Part shown: in pieces, positions 27,042 to 35,896 of the stretch
Layout: the number at the start of each line of letters is the position of its first letter
Numbering within the stretch: the stretch's first letter is position 1
Assembly: GCA_944362545.1 (NCBI GenBank)
Contig: CALVTJ010000003.1
Coordinates: forward strand, 1-64,000
DNA from: an uncultured Clostridia bacterium
GTDB lineage: Bacteria; Bacillota; Clostridia; Christensenellales; UBA1242
DNA length: 64,000 bases
Direction: 5' to 3'
The notes under the pieces: generated by a model
What the model saw: the letters and a program-made list of their open reading frames with translations, nothing else
Told to the model about the DNA's origin: nothing
Database searches by the model: none
Position numbers and translations under genes: made by a program

Positions 27042-28466
27042 TTATTGAATTGTTGAAATGGACAACGCTTCAATTTGTTTGTGTCTGTCTGATGTTGTAT
27101 TTTTGTTTTTGTCCATCTTTGTCATGTTCTGTTGAGCGGGAGTTGGGCGGGTGTGTGCATTGAATGTGTGATGAACTTTTTGAATTTTTTGATGTCTGTT
27201 ATCTTTGATTTCATTGTTTTCTGTGCCGATGCTCGTGTCAACATCTTTGATGGTATCTTTTGCTGGAGAGATGTTGTCGGATGTGTTATTTTGTGGAAGA
27301 ATGTGTGTTTCTGTTTGGCTTTCTAATTGCGATTGCTTTTCTTCCACTTTTTCAACTGTGTTGTCATCTTTGACTTCTTCAAAGTCCTCAAGCCTTTTTT
27401 CTGCTTCAGTGTTGGCATATGCTGGATAGTTCATGCGGTTGAAGTTGTTTGAGTTGTAAAATTTTTCTGGATTGTTGTAAAAGCCATTACCATAACCATA
27501 AAAGCCGTATCCATTGTAAAAACCATTGTTAAAGCCATTGCCATAATTTCCGTAGCCGGCATAGTTTGCTCTGTTTCTGCCATAGGTGTCAATGTTGCGT
27601 GTCATTGGTCCATATGTGTCGGTGTTGCGATTTGTGTTGAAACGCTCGTAGCGGTTGTAGACATTTCCATATCCTCCAACATAATAGGGTGGATGTCGAA
27701 AATTATTTGCATGGTGAAAGTTGGTCGTGTCTGGAGAAGATGGCGCTTGGTCGGTGTTATTTTCTGCGTTTTCATCACCTGTTGAAATGTAGGTGTCAAT
27801 GTTTTTTGGAAGTGTATTTTGTGTTTTTGCATAATTTTGCGAACTTTGATTTGTTGAGTTGTTTTGGTTTGCGTTTTGTGTGTTTGATTGTGTTTCAAGA
27901 TTCAGGCAGTTTTCAAGTTCGGCAAGGGTGTTTAGGATATTTTCATAATATGATGAGCGAGCGTTGGAATTGCAGGCAATCTTGTTGAGTTTTGCATTGA
28001 TTTTGTCGGCATTTTTGTCGACATTCTTCTTCATGCTCGACATCGATTTGATGGCATTTTTCATTTCACTTTGAGTGTATGAAACAGAATTTGTGTATTT
28101 TGCAAGACTTGATGTCAAATCTTTAATCGCCGAAATTTGTGCCTTTGACAATTTCAAATTTTTGTTGAGATGATTCTTGATTTTTGCGGTTTCCTGCAAA
28201 ATGTCGGTTTTGTAATATTCCTCATTTAAAAGGTTTTTCTGAGTGTTTTGTGCATTTTGATAAATTTGAGATGAGACACTTTGTGTTGTATCATTGGATA
28301 ATGCAAGCACGGATGGGTTTGCCGTTTGCATGCTGGAAATGGTGTTTGAAGTTTCATCCAACTGATTTGCAAGACTGGTGAGAGTCGCATCACTTGTTGA
28401 AGTTCCGCAAGCCATGAGAACAACACTCAAAAGCACACCTGTGATACCTAAAATCAATTTTTTCAT
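27042..28466 (-). CDS. Lipoprotein with coiled coil and Asn/Tyr/Gly-rich region, next to spoVA
   Basis: The 474-residue protein has a lipobox (VVLMACG, Cys20). A helical region (about 22-190) follows, rich in Asn, Ser and Lys. A low-complexity Asn/Tyr/Gly/Phe stretch (about 245-345) repeats the motif NIDTY three times in two forms: KNIDTYISTG, NTDTYGPM and NIDTYGRN. An acidic, then basic tail ends the protein. I do not recognise the family. The gene is divergent from spoVAC with 143 bp between them, so it may be a spore envelope or cortex lipoprotein. That is inference from position and composition only. The start has caggaggaa. Confidence 0.65.
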   Translation of the reverse strand: MKKLILGITGVLLSVVLMACGTSTSDATLTSLANQLDETSNTISSMQTANPSVLALSNDTTQSVSSQIYQNAQNTQKNLLNEEYYKTDILQETAKIKNHLNKNLKLSKAQISAIKDLTSSLAKYTNSVSYTQSEMKNAIKSMSSMKKNVDKNADKINAKLNKIACNSNARSSYYENILNTLAELENCLNLETQSNTQNANQNNSTNQSSQNYAKTQNTLPKNIDTYISTGDENAENNTDQAPSSPDTTNFHHANNFRHPPYYVGGYGNVYNRYERFNTNRNTDTYGPMTRNIDTYGRNRANYAGYGNYGNGFNNGFYNGYGFYGYGNGFYNNPEKFYNSNNFNRMNYPAYANTEAEKRLEDFEEVKDDNTVEKVEEKQSQLESQTETHILPQNNTSDNISPAKDTIKDVDTSIGTENNEIKDNRHQKIQKVHHTFNAHTRPTPAQQNMTKMDKNKNTTSDRHKQIEALSISTIQ

Positions 28467-28609
28467 AGTTCCTCCTGTTTGTCTTAATGTGTGTAATTTG
28501 GTGCATTTTATGCGAGTTTGATCTGAGTGGAAAAACTTGCAGTTCTTAGTTTAAGTTTGTGTTTTTCTGGACAAGATATAAATTGTTTAAAGATTTTAGT
28601 GGAGCGGTT

Positions 28610-29065
28610 ATGGAAGACAAGAAACGAAATGAAGCCTACAACAGATATGTCAAGGCAAAAATACCAAAAACACATGCTTGGCCATCACTTTTCAACTCAT
28701 TTTGGGTGGGTGGAGTGATTTGCGTGATGGGTCAGGGCATAAACGACCTGCTGATGCTGGCGTTTCCATCTTTGTCACAACAATCTGCTTGGGCTTACAC
28801 ACTGATTATCTTGATTTTCATCGCGTCATTTCTGACCGGCATTGGTGTTTATGATCAAATTGGAAAGTTTGCGGGTGGTGGTTCAATTGTGCCTATCACC
28901 GGATTTTCCAATTCAATCACAAGTCCATCCATAGAATTTAAAAGTGAAGGTATTATCTATGGCATTTGTGTCAAAATGTTTACCATTGCCGGACCTGTAA
29001 TTGTTTTTGGAGTGGTTTCAAGCATGGTGGTGGGATTTATCTATTGGATAATTTCACTCTTTTAA
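28610..29065 (+). CDS. spoVAC: Stage V sporulation protein AC
   Basis: SpoVAC is a membrane channel subunit that moves dipicolinic acid into the forespore and out during germination. The 151 residues (the B. subtilis protein is about 150) show four hydrophobic helices, the KTHAWPSLFNSFWVGG start region and the conserved PITGFSNSITSPSIEFKSEG loop. ATG 28610 follows agtggagcgg. It is the first gene of a C-D-E operon, the minimal set seen in clostridia. Confidence 0.95.
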   Translation: MEDKKRNEAYNRYVKAKIPKTHAWPSLFNSFWVGGVICVMGQGINDLLMLAFPSLSQQSAWAYTLIILIFIASFLTGIGVYDQIGKFAGGGSIVPITGFSNSITSPSIEFKSEGIIYGICVKMFTIAGPVIVFGVVSSMVVGFIYWIISLF

Positions 29066-29112
29066 AAATATTTGCAGGCGAACTGCGCCAATCGTGATGT
29101 GAAGGAGAAAAT

Positions 29113-30108
29113 ATGGAATTTGAACAAACCATAAAATTGAAAAAACAGCCAAGAATTATTGGCTCATACACAATTGTCGGTCCAAAAGAAGGACAGGGCA
29201 ATTTTGGTAAATATTTCGATTATATCATGAAGGATGACAGTTTTGGCGAGAAGACCTATGAAAAGGCAGAACGCAAAATGATTGAAAATGCCATTGTTGG
29301 AGTGATTGAAAAAGCCAAATTGTTGCCAAAGGATATAGACATTTTGCTCGCTGGCGATTTGCTTAATCAAATTGTCAGTTCATCATATGCTGCGCGGGCC
29401 TTTCAATTTCCATTTTTGGGGGTTTATGGTGCGTGCTCAACAATGGCAGAGAGTATGGCGGTGGGTTCGGTTTTGGTGGATGGTGGCTACTTTGATAATG
29501 TGGTATGTTGCACCGGTTCTCACTTTTCCACTGCCGAAAGACAATATCGCTTTCCGCTTGAACTTGGCAATCAGCGTCCGCCAACTTCACAGTGGACCGT
29601 GACGGGTGCTGGAAGTTGTGCTTTATCATTGCATGGAGAAGGTCCTAAAATCAGTATGATAACTTTCGGCAAAGTTATTGATTGGGGAGTGAACGACGTC
29701 AACAACATGGGTGCTGCAATGGCACCAGCGGCGCGCGATACGATGTTGCGCCACTTCAAAAACACCAAAACCACGCCGGGTGATTATGATTTGATAGTCA
29801 CGGGCGATTTGGGAAAACTTGGAAGTGAGATTTTAATTGATTTGATGGAAGATGAGGGTGTTATGCTGGGTGTGAACTATTGCGATTGTGGACAGATGTA
29901 TTTCAAACGTGAACAAAAAACTCTGTGCGGAGCATCTGGTGCAGGCTGTTGTGCGACTGTGTTTAATTCATATATTGTGGAAAAGATGAGAGATGGACAA
30001 TATAAAAAGATTTTGTTTTTGCCAACAGGTGCACTTTTGAGTGCAACATCAACACAGCAAGGAGACACAATCCCTTGCGTATGTCATGCCATTGTCATTG
30101 AAATGTAA
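29113..30108 (+). CDS. spoVAD: Stage V sporulation protein AD
   Basis: SpoVAD is a soluble thiolase-fold partner of the SpoVA channel that binds dipicolinic acid. In its 331 residues the thiolase-like nucleophile region YGACSTMAESMAVG is present, with PTSQWTVTGAGS and a Cys-rich C-terminal half (YCDCGQMYF; GASGAGCCATVF). It follows spoVAC by 47 bp with aaggagaaa before the ATG. Confidence 0.96.
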   Translation: MEFEQTIKLKKQPRIIGSYTIVGPKEGQGNFGKYFDYIMKDDSFGEKTYEKAERKMIENAIVGVIEKAKLLPKDIDILLAGDLLNQIVSSSYAARAFQFPFLGVYGACSTMAESMAVGSVLVDGGYFDNVVCCTGSHFSTAERQYRFPLELGNQRPPTSQWTVTGAGSCALSLHGEGPKISMITFGKVIDWGVNDVNNMGAAMAPAARDTMLRHFKNTKTTPGDYDLIVTGDLGKLGSEILIDLMEDEGVMLGVNYCDCGQMYFKREQKTLCGASGAGCCATVFNSYIVEKMRDGQYKKILFLPTGALLSATSTQQGDTIPCVCHAIVIEM

Positions 30109-30125
30109 TAAAATAGGAGAATGAA

Positions 30126-30494
30126 ATGGAAATTTTTTTGAGTTATCTTTGGGTGTTTTTGATAGGGGGACTTGTCTGTATGCTTGGAGAACTTCTTATC
30201 ATCACAACAAACATCACATCAGCAAGAATTTTGGTGACCTTTGTTTTGATTGGAGTGTTTTTGGAAGCGATTGATGTGTTTGATTATATCTCCGATTTTG
30301 CCAAAGCGGGCATCAATGTGCCAATCATTGGTTTTGGAGCATCTCTTGCAAAAGGAGCAATCAGTGCGGTGAAAACGCATGGGCTTTTGGGTGTCTTTAC
30401 CGGTGGATTGACAGCAACAGCAGGTGGCATTGCAGCAGCAATCTTTTTTGCATTCATTTTTGCACTCATTTTCAAGTCACACACAAAGAAATGA
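30126..30494 (+). CDS. spoVAE: Stage V sporulation protein AE (SpoVAEb type)
   Basis: The 122-residue integral membrane protein has four hydrophobic segments and the conserved loop GINVPIIGFGASLAKGAI, parallel to the SpoVAC loop. It completes the SpoVA channel. It follows spoVAD by 17 bp with ataggagaatga. Confidence 0.95.
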   Translation: MEIFLSYLWVFLIGGLVCMLGELLIITTNITSARILVTFVLIGVFLEAIDVFDYISDFAKAGINVPIIGFGASLAKGAISAVKTHGLLGVFTGGLTATAGGIAAAIFFAFIFALIFKSHTKK

Positions 30495-30542
30495 TTTTTT
30501 GTTATTTATTAAAATTTGTTTTTTTTGTTAAAACTGCATAAT

Positions 30543-30591
30543 ACCAAATATGAAGTGTATTATGCTACGCGTACTACACAACATATAGTGC
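30543..30591. promoter_or_regulatory. Tandem NrdR-box-like sites before yunB
   Basis: ACACAACATATAGTGC (30576-30591) matches 14 of 16 NrdR-box positions. ACCAAATATGAAGTGT (30543-30558) matches 12 of 16. They are 33 bp apart, and the spacer holds a GTA-CGCG-TAC-like palindrome. The arrangement resembles 1734-1781. A sporulation gene follows, so NrdR control is not expected and the sites may belong to another regulator. Confidence 0.3.
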
Positions 30592-30672
30592 TTATTATTA
30601 TATTTGTCATTAAAATCAAGTGACAAATTTTTTTGTCGTAATTTTGTGAAAGGTGTCATATACATATTTTAA

Positions 30673-31347
30673 ATGAAATATTATCAAGAAAAATTCAAAA
30701 AACGAAAAAGGAGAAAGGCGCGCATTCTTTTGACACTTGTTTTGAGTTTTGTTGTGCTTATTTTTTTGTATGTTTTTTGTGTGGTCAATCCCGTGGTTGT
30801 GGAGGCGACAAGACAGACCATTTTGTCTCTTTCAACTTCCGCTGTCAGTGATGCCGTTTTGCAGGTTTTGACTGATGAAGGCGTTGACTATGAGGATTTG
30901 GTCTCTGTTGAGTATGACACAAACGGCGATGTGACTATGATTTCTCTCCAAACTGTTGTGCTAAACAAACTTGCAAGAAAGATTTATCAAGTGGCACAAC
31001 ACAATTTGGATACTATGGGCGAAAATGGAATTGATGTTTCGCTCGGAACCTTTACGGGACTTCCATTTTTGTCTGGCTTTGGCCCCAAAATCAATCTCAA
31101 ACTTGTGCCTATTGGCGCAATGACTGCAAATTTTGAAAGTGAGTTTAAAAGTGCGGGTATAAATCAGACAAATCATTCCGTTTTTGTCAAACTTTTCGCT
31201 TCAGTCAGTCTTATTTTGCCGGCTTACACTGCCACGATTGACAGCACAACGGAAATGCTTGTGGCAGAGAGTGTGATTGTTGGCAAAGTGCCGGATGTTT
31301 ATTTTGGCTCAAACAATTCTTTAAATTTCACACCTGTGACAAACTGA
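30673..31347 (+). CDS. yunB: Sporulation protein YunB
   Basis: The 224-residue protein has an Arg/Lys-rich start, a membrane helix (about 19-40) and the YunB domain: LQTVVLNKLARKIYQVAQ, IDVSLGTFTGLPFLSGFGP and a C-terminal VVVEATRQ-to-TTEMLVAESVIVG region. In B. subtilis YunB is a SigE-dependent protein of unknown function. No Shine-Dalgarno lies near the ATG. CATATACA (30657-30664) could be a SigE-type -10 box, leaving at most a few leader bases. Confidence 0.9.
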   Translation: MKYYQEKFKKRKRRKARILLTLVLSFVVLIFLYVFCVVNPVVVEATRQTILSLSTSAVSDAVLQVLTDEGVDYEDLVSVEYDTNGDVTMISLQTVVLNKLARKIYQVAQHNLDTMGENGIDVSLGTFTGLPFLSGFGPKINLKLVPIGAMTANFESEFKSAGINQTNHSVFVKLFASVSLILPAYTATIDSTTEMLVAESVIVGKVPDVYFGSNNSLNFTPVTN

Positions 31348-31505
31348 TTTTTTTGCCAAAAATGATATTGCTCCACCTGTTAGATGAGTTGGTTGTTTTG
31401 GAGCATTTTTGATAGATTTTTTATATTTTGTATTTTTTTGAGTTTGATGGTTATTTTATTTTTATTTTCTGCACATTTGTGTTATCATAAATGCAAGAGG
31501 AAAAA

Positions 31506-32303
31506 ATGAACGAACAAGAGAAACAACAGCAGGAAGGTGCAATTTCTCAAACTTCTGCTGATGCAAAAATGTCAACCGACACTGTCAAAAAGTCAAATGC
31601 TATGCGTTTTTTGTCGGCTTTTAACGACATTGACTACACTATCAAAACACGCTACAACATGAATCGTAGCATGGGTTTTTCTGAAGCAGTTAGGCGTGCC
31701 GTGGCATTAAACTATACCGTGAGAAAATATGAAGATGATTTGATAAGTTATGGCAGACTGCGAAATGCCATTGTGCACGGAAATGATGATTTTATCATTG
31801 CCGAACCGCATAATGATGTGGTGGAAAAAATTGAAAAGATTGCACGGCTTTTAACCACTCCACCGCGTGCACTTGAAACTGTGGCAAGAAGGGATATTTT
31901 GACGGTCAATTCTTCAAAGTCAATGCGTGAAGTGATAATGTTGATTGCGGAGTCGGGATATTCAAACTTGCCGGTGTTTAACGAAGAAAACGAAATTATT
32001 GGCATTGCAAATGGTCAAAAGATGTTGGACTCACTTGGAAAGTTTTTGCTTGCAGGTGGCAAGGCAGATGTCTTTTTGGATTCTGTCAAGATTGAGGATA
32101 TGCTTTCAAAGATTGAAAATAGCAATTATTATGTGTTTGTCAATCAAGACATAACGGTGGAACAAGTTTTGTCGCTTTTCCATCAAAATTCCAAACTTTT
32201 GGCGGTGCTTATCACAAAAAATGGTGGAGCAAAAGAACGACCACTTGGCATTATGACCGGTGCGGATGTTTTGAAGATGAATAAGATTTTGGAGAATTTT
32301 TAA
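31506..32303 (+). CDS. HEPN-like domain fused to a CBS pair
   Basis: The 265-residue cytoplasmic protein has a disordered Gln/Ser-rich start. A helical domain (about 30-105) contains RLRNAIVHG, which matches the RxxxxH motif of HEPN-type domains. Two CBS domains follow (about 118-185, DILTVNSSKSMREVIML...; 195-262, YYVFVNQDITVEQVLSLF...). CBS pairs usually sense adenine nucleotides, sometimes c-di-AMP. The combination suggests a nucleotide-controlled RNA or protein-interaction module; function is inferred. ATG 31506 is preferred over 31491 because of gcaagaggaaaa. Confidence 0.65.
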   Translation: MNEQEKQQQEGAISQTSADAKMSTDTVKKSNAMRFLSAFNDIDYTIKTRYNMNRSMGFSEAVRRAVALNYTVRKYEDDLISYGRLRNAIVHGNDDFIIAEPHNDVVEKIEKIARLLTTPPRALETVARRDILTVNSSKSMREVIMLIAESGYSNLPVFNEENEIIGIANGQKMLDSLGKFLLAGGKADVFLDSVKIEDMLSKIENSNYYVFVNQDITVEQVLSLFHQNSKLLAVLITKNGGAKERPLGIMTGADVLKMNKILENF

Positions 32304-32369
32304 CATCCAAAAAGTGCCAAAATTGGTTTAAAACATATAGAAAAAATTTTACAGAACATCTTATTCTGT

Positions 32370-32398
32370 TTGACAAGGATTTTTGCTTGTTGTATAAT
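32370..32398 (+). promoter_or_regulatory. ileS promoter
   Basis: Perfect TTGACA (32370-32375), 17-nt spacer, TATAAT (32393-32398), starting the about 350-nt T-box leader. Confidence 0.85.
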
Positions 32399-32404
32399 AA
32401 ATTT

Positions 32405-32740
32405 TGTTAAATGAAGAGCGGATTTTTGTTGGTTTTGAAACAAAAACTGCCTTTCAATCACTAAAAACTTTATAATTTGACATAAAGGCGTTTGAGAAAA
32501 GACACATTTTCAAGATTTTTCTTTGACAGAGAGTTGTCGCTGAGGTGAAAGACAACAAGAAAGTTTTGAAAATATCACTTTTCAAGTCGCTTTCCGAAGA
32601 CATTGTGAAAATTGCGTTTGCGGTGTTGTGTAAGAAAGACGGAAGTTTCTCGTAAGTAAACAGGTGTGTGCTAGCACACTGAAAGTCGGCAAGTGGTTTG
32701 ACCTTGAAGGTTCTTGTGGCTTTCAAGGTTATTTTGTTGT
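32405..32740 (+). promoter_or_regulatory. T-box riboswitch, isoleucine
   Basis: The leader has an extra 5' hairpin (about 32418-32455), then stem I with the GACAGAGAG element and a specifier loop around GAAAATATCACTTTTC (32564-32579), which offers ATC (Ile). The T-box bulge is AAGTGGTTTGACCTT (32691-32705); TGGT can pair with an uncharged ACCA tRNA end. It overlaps the 5' arm of a terminator ACCTTGAA/TTCAAGGT (32701-32729) with a T-rich tail. Transcription should read through into ileS when tRNA-Ile is uncharged. Confidence 0.75.
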
Positions 32741-32752
32741 TTGGAGGAAAAT

Positions 32753-35700
32753 ATGAAAAAAGAAGTGACTGTTCCAAATTTTGTGGAGATGGAAAAGGGG
32801 ATTTTGAAGTTTTGGAAGGATAATGACTGCTTCCATAAACTCAAAAAGAAAAATGGGGGACATGAGGTGTTCAGGTTTCTCGATGGTCCAGCGACCGCAA
32901 ACAACCGCCTTGGTATTCATCATTTTTGGGGTAGAACACTGAAAGATTTGACCATTCGCTACAACGCACTCAAAGGCAAAGACTGCATGTATCAAAACGG
33001 TTTTGATGGACAAGGACTTTGGGTGGAGGTCAATGTTGAAAAGGAACTTGGACTCAATGGCAAACCAGAGATTGTCAAATATGGAATTGACAAATTCACC
33101 AAAAAGTGCATGGAAAGGGTGCAATATTTTGCCAGTGAAATCACACGCCAAAGTGTGAGAATGGGACAGTGGATGGATTGGGAACACAGTTATTTCACCA
33201 ATACCGATGAAAATATCACTGCCATTTGGTATTTTTTGAAAGAATGTGACAAGCATGGTTGGATAATTCGCAAAAACAGACCGATGGCTTGGTGTCCGCG
33301 CTGCGGGACAAGTCTTTCGGAGCATGAGATGTCATCATCTTATCATGATGTGGAACACACTGCGGTGTTTATCAAGTTGCCGGTTTTGGGAAAAGACTTT
33401 AAAATGGTGGCTTGGACAACAACACCTTGGACACTTTCGGCAAATGTGGCACTGGCAGTTAATCCTGATTTTGATTATGTTGAAGTGGATTTCCATGGCG
33501 AAAAACTTGTGCTTGGAAAAGACAGATTAAAAATCTTGAAAGAAGATGTCAAGATTTTGAAGGAATTTAAAGGCAGTGATCTTGTAGGGCTGGAATATGA
33601 AACATGTTTTCCAGAACTTTCCGAACAAAACTTTGCACACAAGATTGTCGCTTGGGATGAGGTGGACAACAGTGAAGGAAGTTGTGTTGTTCACATTGCT
33701 CCGGGTTGTGGTGCAGAGGACTTTGATTTGGGACAAACCTTGGGACTTAAAGAAATTTGTCCAATAAATGAACAAGGGGTAATGCTAGACAACACCGGCT
33801 TTTTGGCAGGAAAAAAGACCACAGATGTTGTGGATCTTGTTGTCAACCGCTTGAAAGAAGATGGCAAACTTTTGTATGCTCACAAATATAAACACAGTTA
33901 TCCATTCTGCTGGAGATGTAAAACCGATTTGGTTTACAGGCTTGTTTCTGGTTGGTTTATCAAAATTGATGAAATCAGACCAATGGCACTTAAAGCAATT
34001 GAGGATGTGGAGTTTAAACCAGAATACGCCAAAAAGAGAATGATTGATTGGCTCAACAACATGGGCGATTGGAACATCTCTCGAAGTCGTTTCTATGGAT
34101 TGCCACTGCCATTTTATGTTTGTTCAAAGTGCGGGAAAGTTCATGTGATTGGCTCACTTGAAGAACTCAAAAAACGCGCTGTAAATCCAGAACTTGTCAG
34201 CGGTCTTCCAAACATTCACAGACCTTGGATTGATGACATCAAAATCAAGTGTGATTGTGGCGCGCAGGTGTCAAGAGTGACTGATGTCGGCGATGTTTGG
34301 CTTGATGCCGGCATCACGCCTTTCTCAACGAAAAAATATTTCACTGACAAAAAATTCTTTAAAGAAAATTTCCCAAATGAGTATGTCTGCGAGATGATTG
34401 AACAAATCAAATTGTGGTTTTATTCATTGCTTATTATGAGCGTTGTGCTTACCGGCAAAGCACCTTACACAAAGGTGGTGACCTATCAGTATGTAAAGGA
34501 TGAAAATGGCGGAGAATTTCACAAGAGTGGAGGAAACACACTTGAAGCGGATGTTGTGGCTGACAAAGTCGGAGCGGATGTTGTGAGATATCTTTTCTCA
34601 TCTTCAAGTCCTGTCAACGACATGCGTTTTGGCTTCAATTTGACAGATGAAGCAAGAAGAAAAATTCTTGCTTTCTGGAATGTCTACACCTTCTTTAATA
34701 CTTATGCTTGCATTGACAATCCTGACCTTGCACATTTTAAGCCAAAGTCAAGCGATTTCACGGTTTCTGACAGATGGTTGGTGCAGAGCATAAACAAATT
34801 TGTTGTGGACAGCGACAAAAATTATGCTGATGACAAACAATATGTTGTTGTCAAGGAATTTGAAAAACTTGTCGATGACATTTCAAACTTCTATATCCGT
34901 TCAAACAGAAAGAGATTTTGGAAGAGTGAAAACAAAAATGACCAAATGACTGCTTACTGGTGTCTTTACAACGCCATTAAATCAATCGTTCGTGTGATGA
35001 CTCCAATCATTCCGTTTGTGACAGAGTATATCTGGCAAAACCTTGTCAGAGAGATTGAAAAGGATGAATGTGAGTGTATCATGCTTTCTGGATATCCACA
35101 AAAGATTTGGCAAGAAGATTTTGGAGATATTCTTGAAAAGACCAAGGTTGCGCGTGACATCATGTCAACTGCACAAAGACTTCGCAATGAAAACCAAATC
35201 AAAGTCAAACAGCCACTTCGCAAGATGTATGTTGGAGGAGGAGACAAGACCGTAGCGGTTTTGGAAGAATTTGCCGACATTATCCAAGATGAACTCAATG
35301 TCAAAGAAATTGAAGCAGTGGTCGATGACAGCAAGTTTAATGATGAGTATCTTTCTGTAAACTTCAAAAAAGCGGGAGCAGTGCTCAAAGGTGATGTTCA
35401 AAAACTTAAAATCACACTTGCCAAACTTGATGAAAAAGAAACCAAAAAGATTATGGAAGACTATTATAAAGGTAAGGTGTCGGTCGGACAATTCAAAGAT
35501 TTGGACAGCAGTCTTTTCAATCTTGAAAAGAAGCCAAAGCAGGACTTTGTGATTGCACATGAAAATGGAAACACTGTCGTGCTTGACATTACACTTGACA
35601 GAGCCCTTGTTTTGGAAGGACTTTACAGAGAGTTTGTCCGCGGACTTCAAGTGCTTCGAAAGGAAGCCGATTTTGACATTGATGCCAGAATTGAAGCGAC

Positions 35701-35866
35701 ATTCAAGACCGATAATAGTGACCTAATTGAGATGCTTGAGATTTTCAAAGACAAAATCAAACAAGAAGTGCTTATCAAAAACCTTGCAGACACACTTGAA
35801 AAACCACAGATTTGCAAAGAAGTGGAAGTTGGCGATGGCAAGATTTTGGTAAAATTTAAAAGATAA
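32753..35866 (+). CDS. ileS: Isoleucyl-tRNA synthetase
   Basis: The 1037-residue class I synthetase is of the long eukaryote/archaea-like IleRS type. The N-terminus has GPATANNRLGIHHFWGRT, so the usual HIGH signature is replaced by HHFWG. The editing domain (WTTTPWTLSANVALAV), zinc cysteines near 180 and 465, and WNISRSRFYGLPLP are clear. KMSKS is altered to EFHKS in GGEFHKSGGNTL but keeps the second Lys. The anticodon-binding and C-terminal domains are present. ATG 32753 has ttggaggaaaat. Expression is under T-box control. Specificity for Ile is supported by the ATC specifier. Confidence 0.93.
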   Translation: MKKEVTVPNFVEMEKGILKFWKDNDCFHKLKKKNGGHEVFRFLDGPATANNRLGIHHFWGRTLKDLTIRYNALKGKDCMYQNGFDGQGLWVEVNVEKELGLNGKPEIVKYGIDKFTKKCMERVQYFASEITRQSVRMGQWMDWEHSYFTNTDENITAIWYFLKECDKHGWIIRKNRPMAWCPRCGTSLSEHEMSSSYHDVEHTAVFIKLPVLGKDFKMVAWTTTPWTLSANVALAVNPDFDYVEVDFHGEKLVLGKDRLKILKEDVKILKEFKGSDLVGLEYETCFPELSEQNFAHKIVAWDEVDNSEGSCVVHIAPGCGAEDFDLGQTLGLKEICPINEQGVMLDNTGFLAGKKTTDVVDLVVNRLKEDGKLLYAHKYKHSYPFCWRCKTDLVYRLVSGWFIKIDEIRPMALKAIEDVEFKPEYAKKRMIDWLNNMGDWNISRSRFYGLPLPFYVCSKCGKVHVIGSLEELKKRAVNPELVSGLPNIHRPWIDDIKIKCDCGAQVSRVTDVGDVWLDAGITPFSTKKYFTDKKFFKENFPNEYVCEMIEQIKLWFYSLLIMSVVLTGKAPYTKVVTYQYVKDENGGEFHKSGGNTLEADVVADKVGADVVRYLFSSSSPVNDMRFGFNLTDEARRKILAFWNVYTFFNTYACIDNPDLAHFKPKSSDFTVSDRWLVQSINKFVVDSDKNYADDKQYVVVKEFEKLVDDISNFYIRSNRKRFWKSENKNDQMTAYWCLYNAIKSIVRVMTPIIPFVTEYIWQNLVREIEKDECECIMLSGYPQKIWQEDFGDILEKTKVARDIMSTAQRLRNENQIKVKQPLRKMYVGGGDKTVAVLEEFADIIQDELNVKEIEAVVDDSKFNDEYLSVNFKKAGAVLKGDVQKLKITLAKLDEKETKKIMEDYYKGKVSVGQFKDLDSSLFNLEKKPKQDFVIAHENGNTVVLDITLDRALVLEGLYREFVRGLQVLRKEADFDIDARIEATFKTDNSDLIEMLEIFKDKIKQEVLIKNLADTLEKPQICKEVEVGDGKILVKFKR

Positions 35867-35896
35867 AAGATGCAAAAATTAAAAAAAGGAAGAAAG

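Noticed and set aside
27400-27700. Repetitive DNA suggestive of a CRISPR or tandem-repeat array
   Set aside because: The repeats are short, imperfect, in frame, and encode the Asn/Tyr/Gly-rich part of a lipoprotein. There are no spacer-repeat units.
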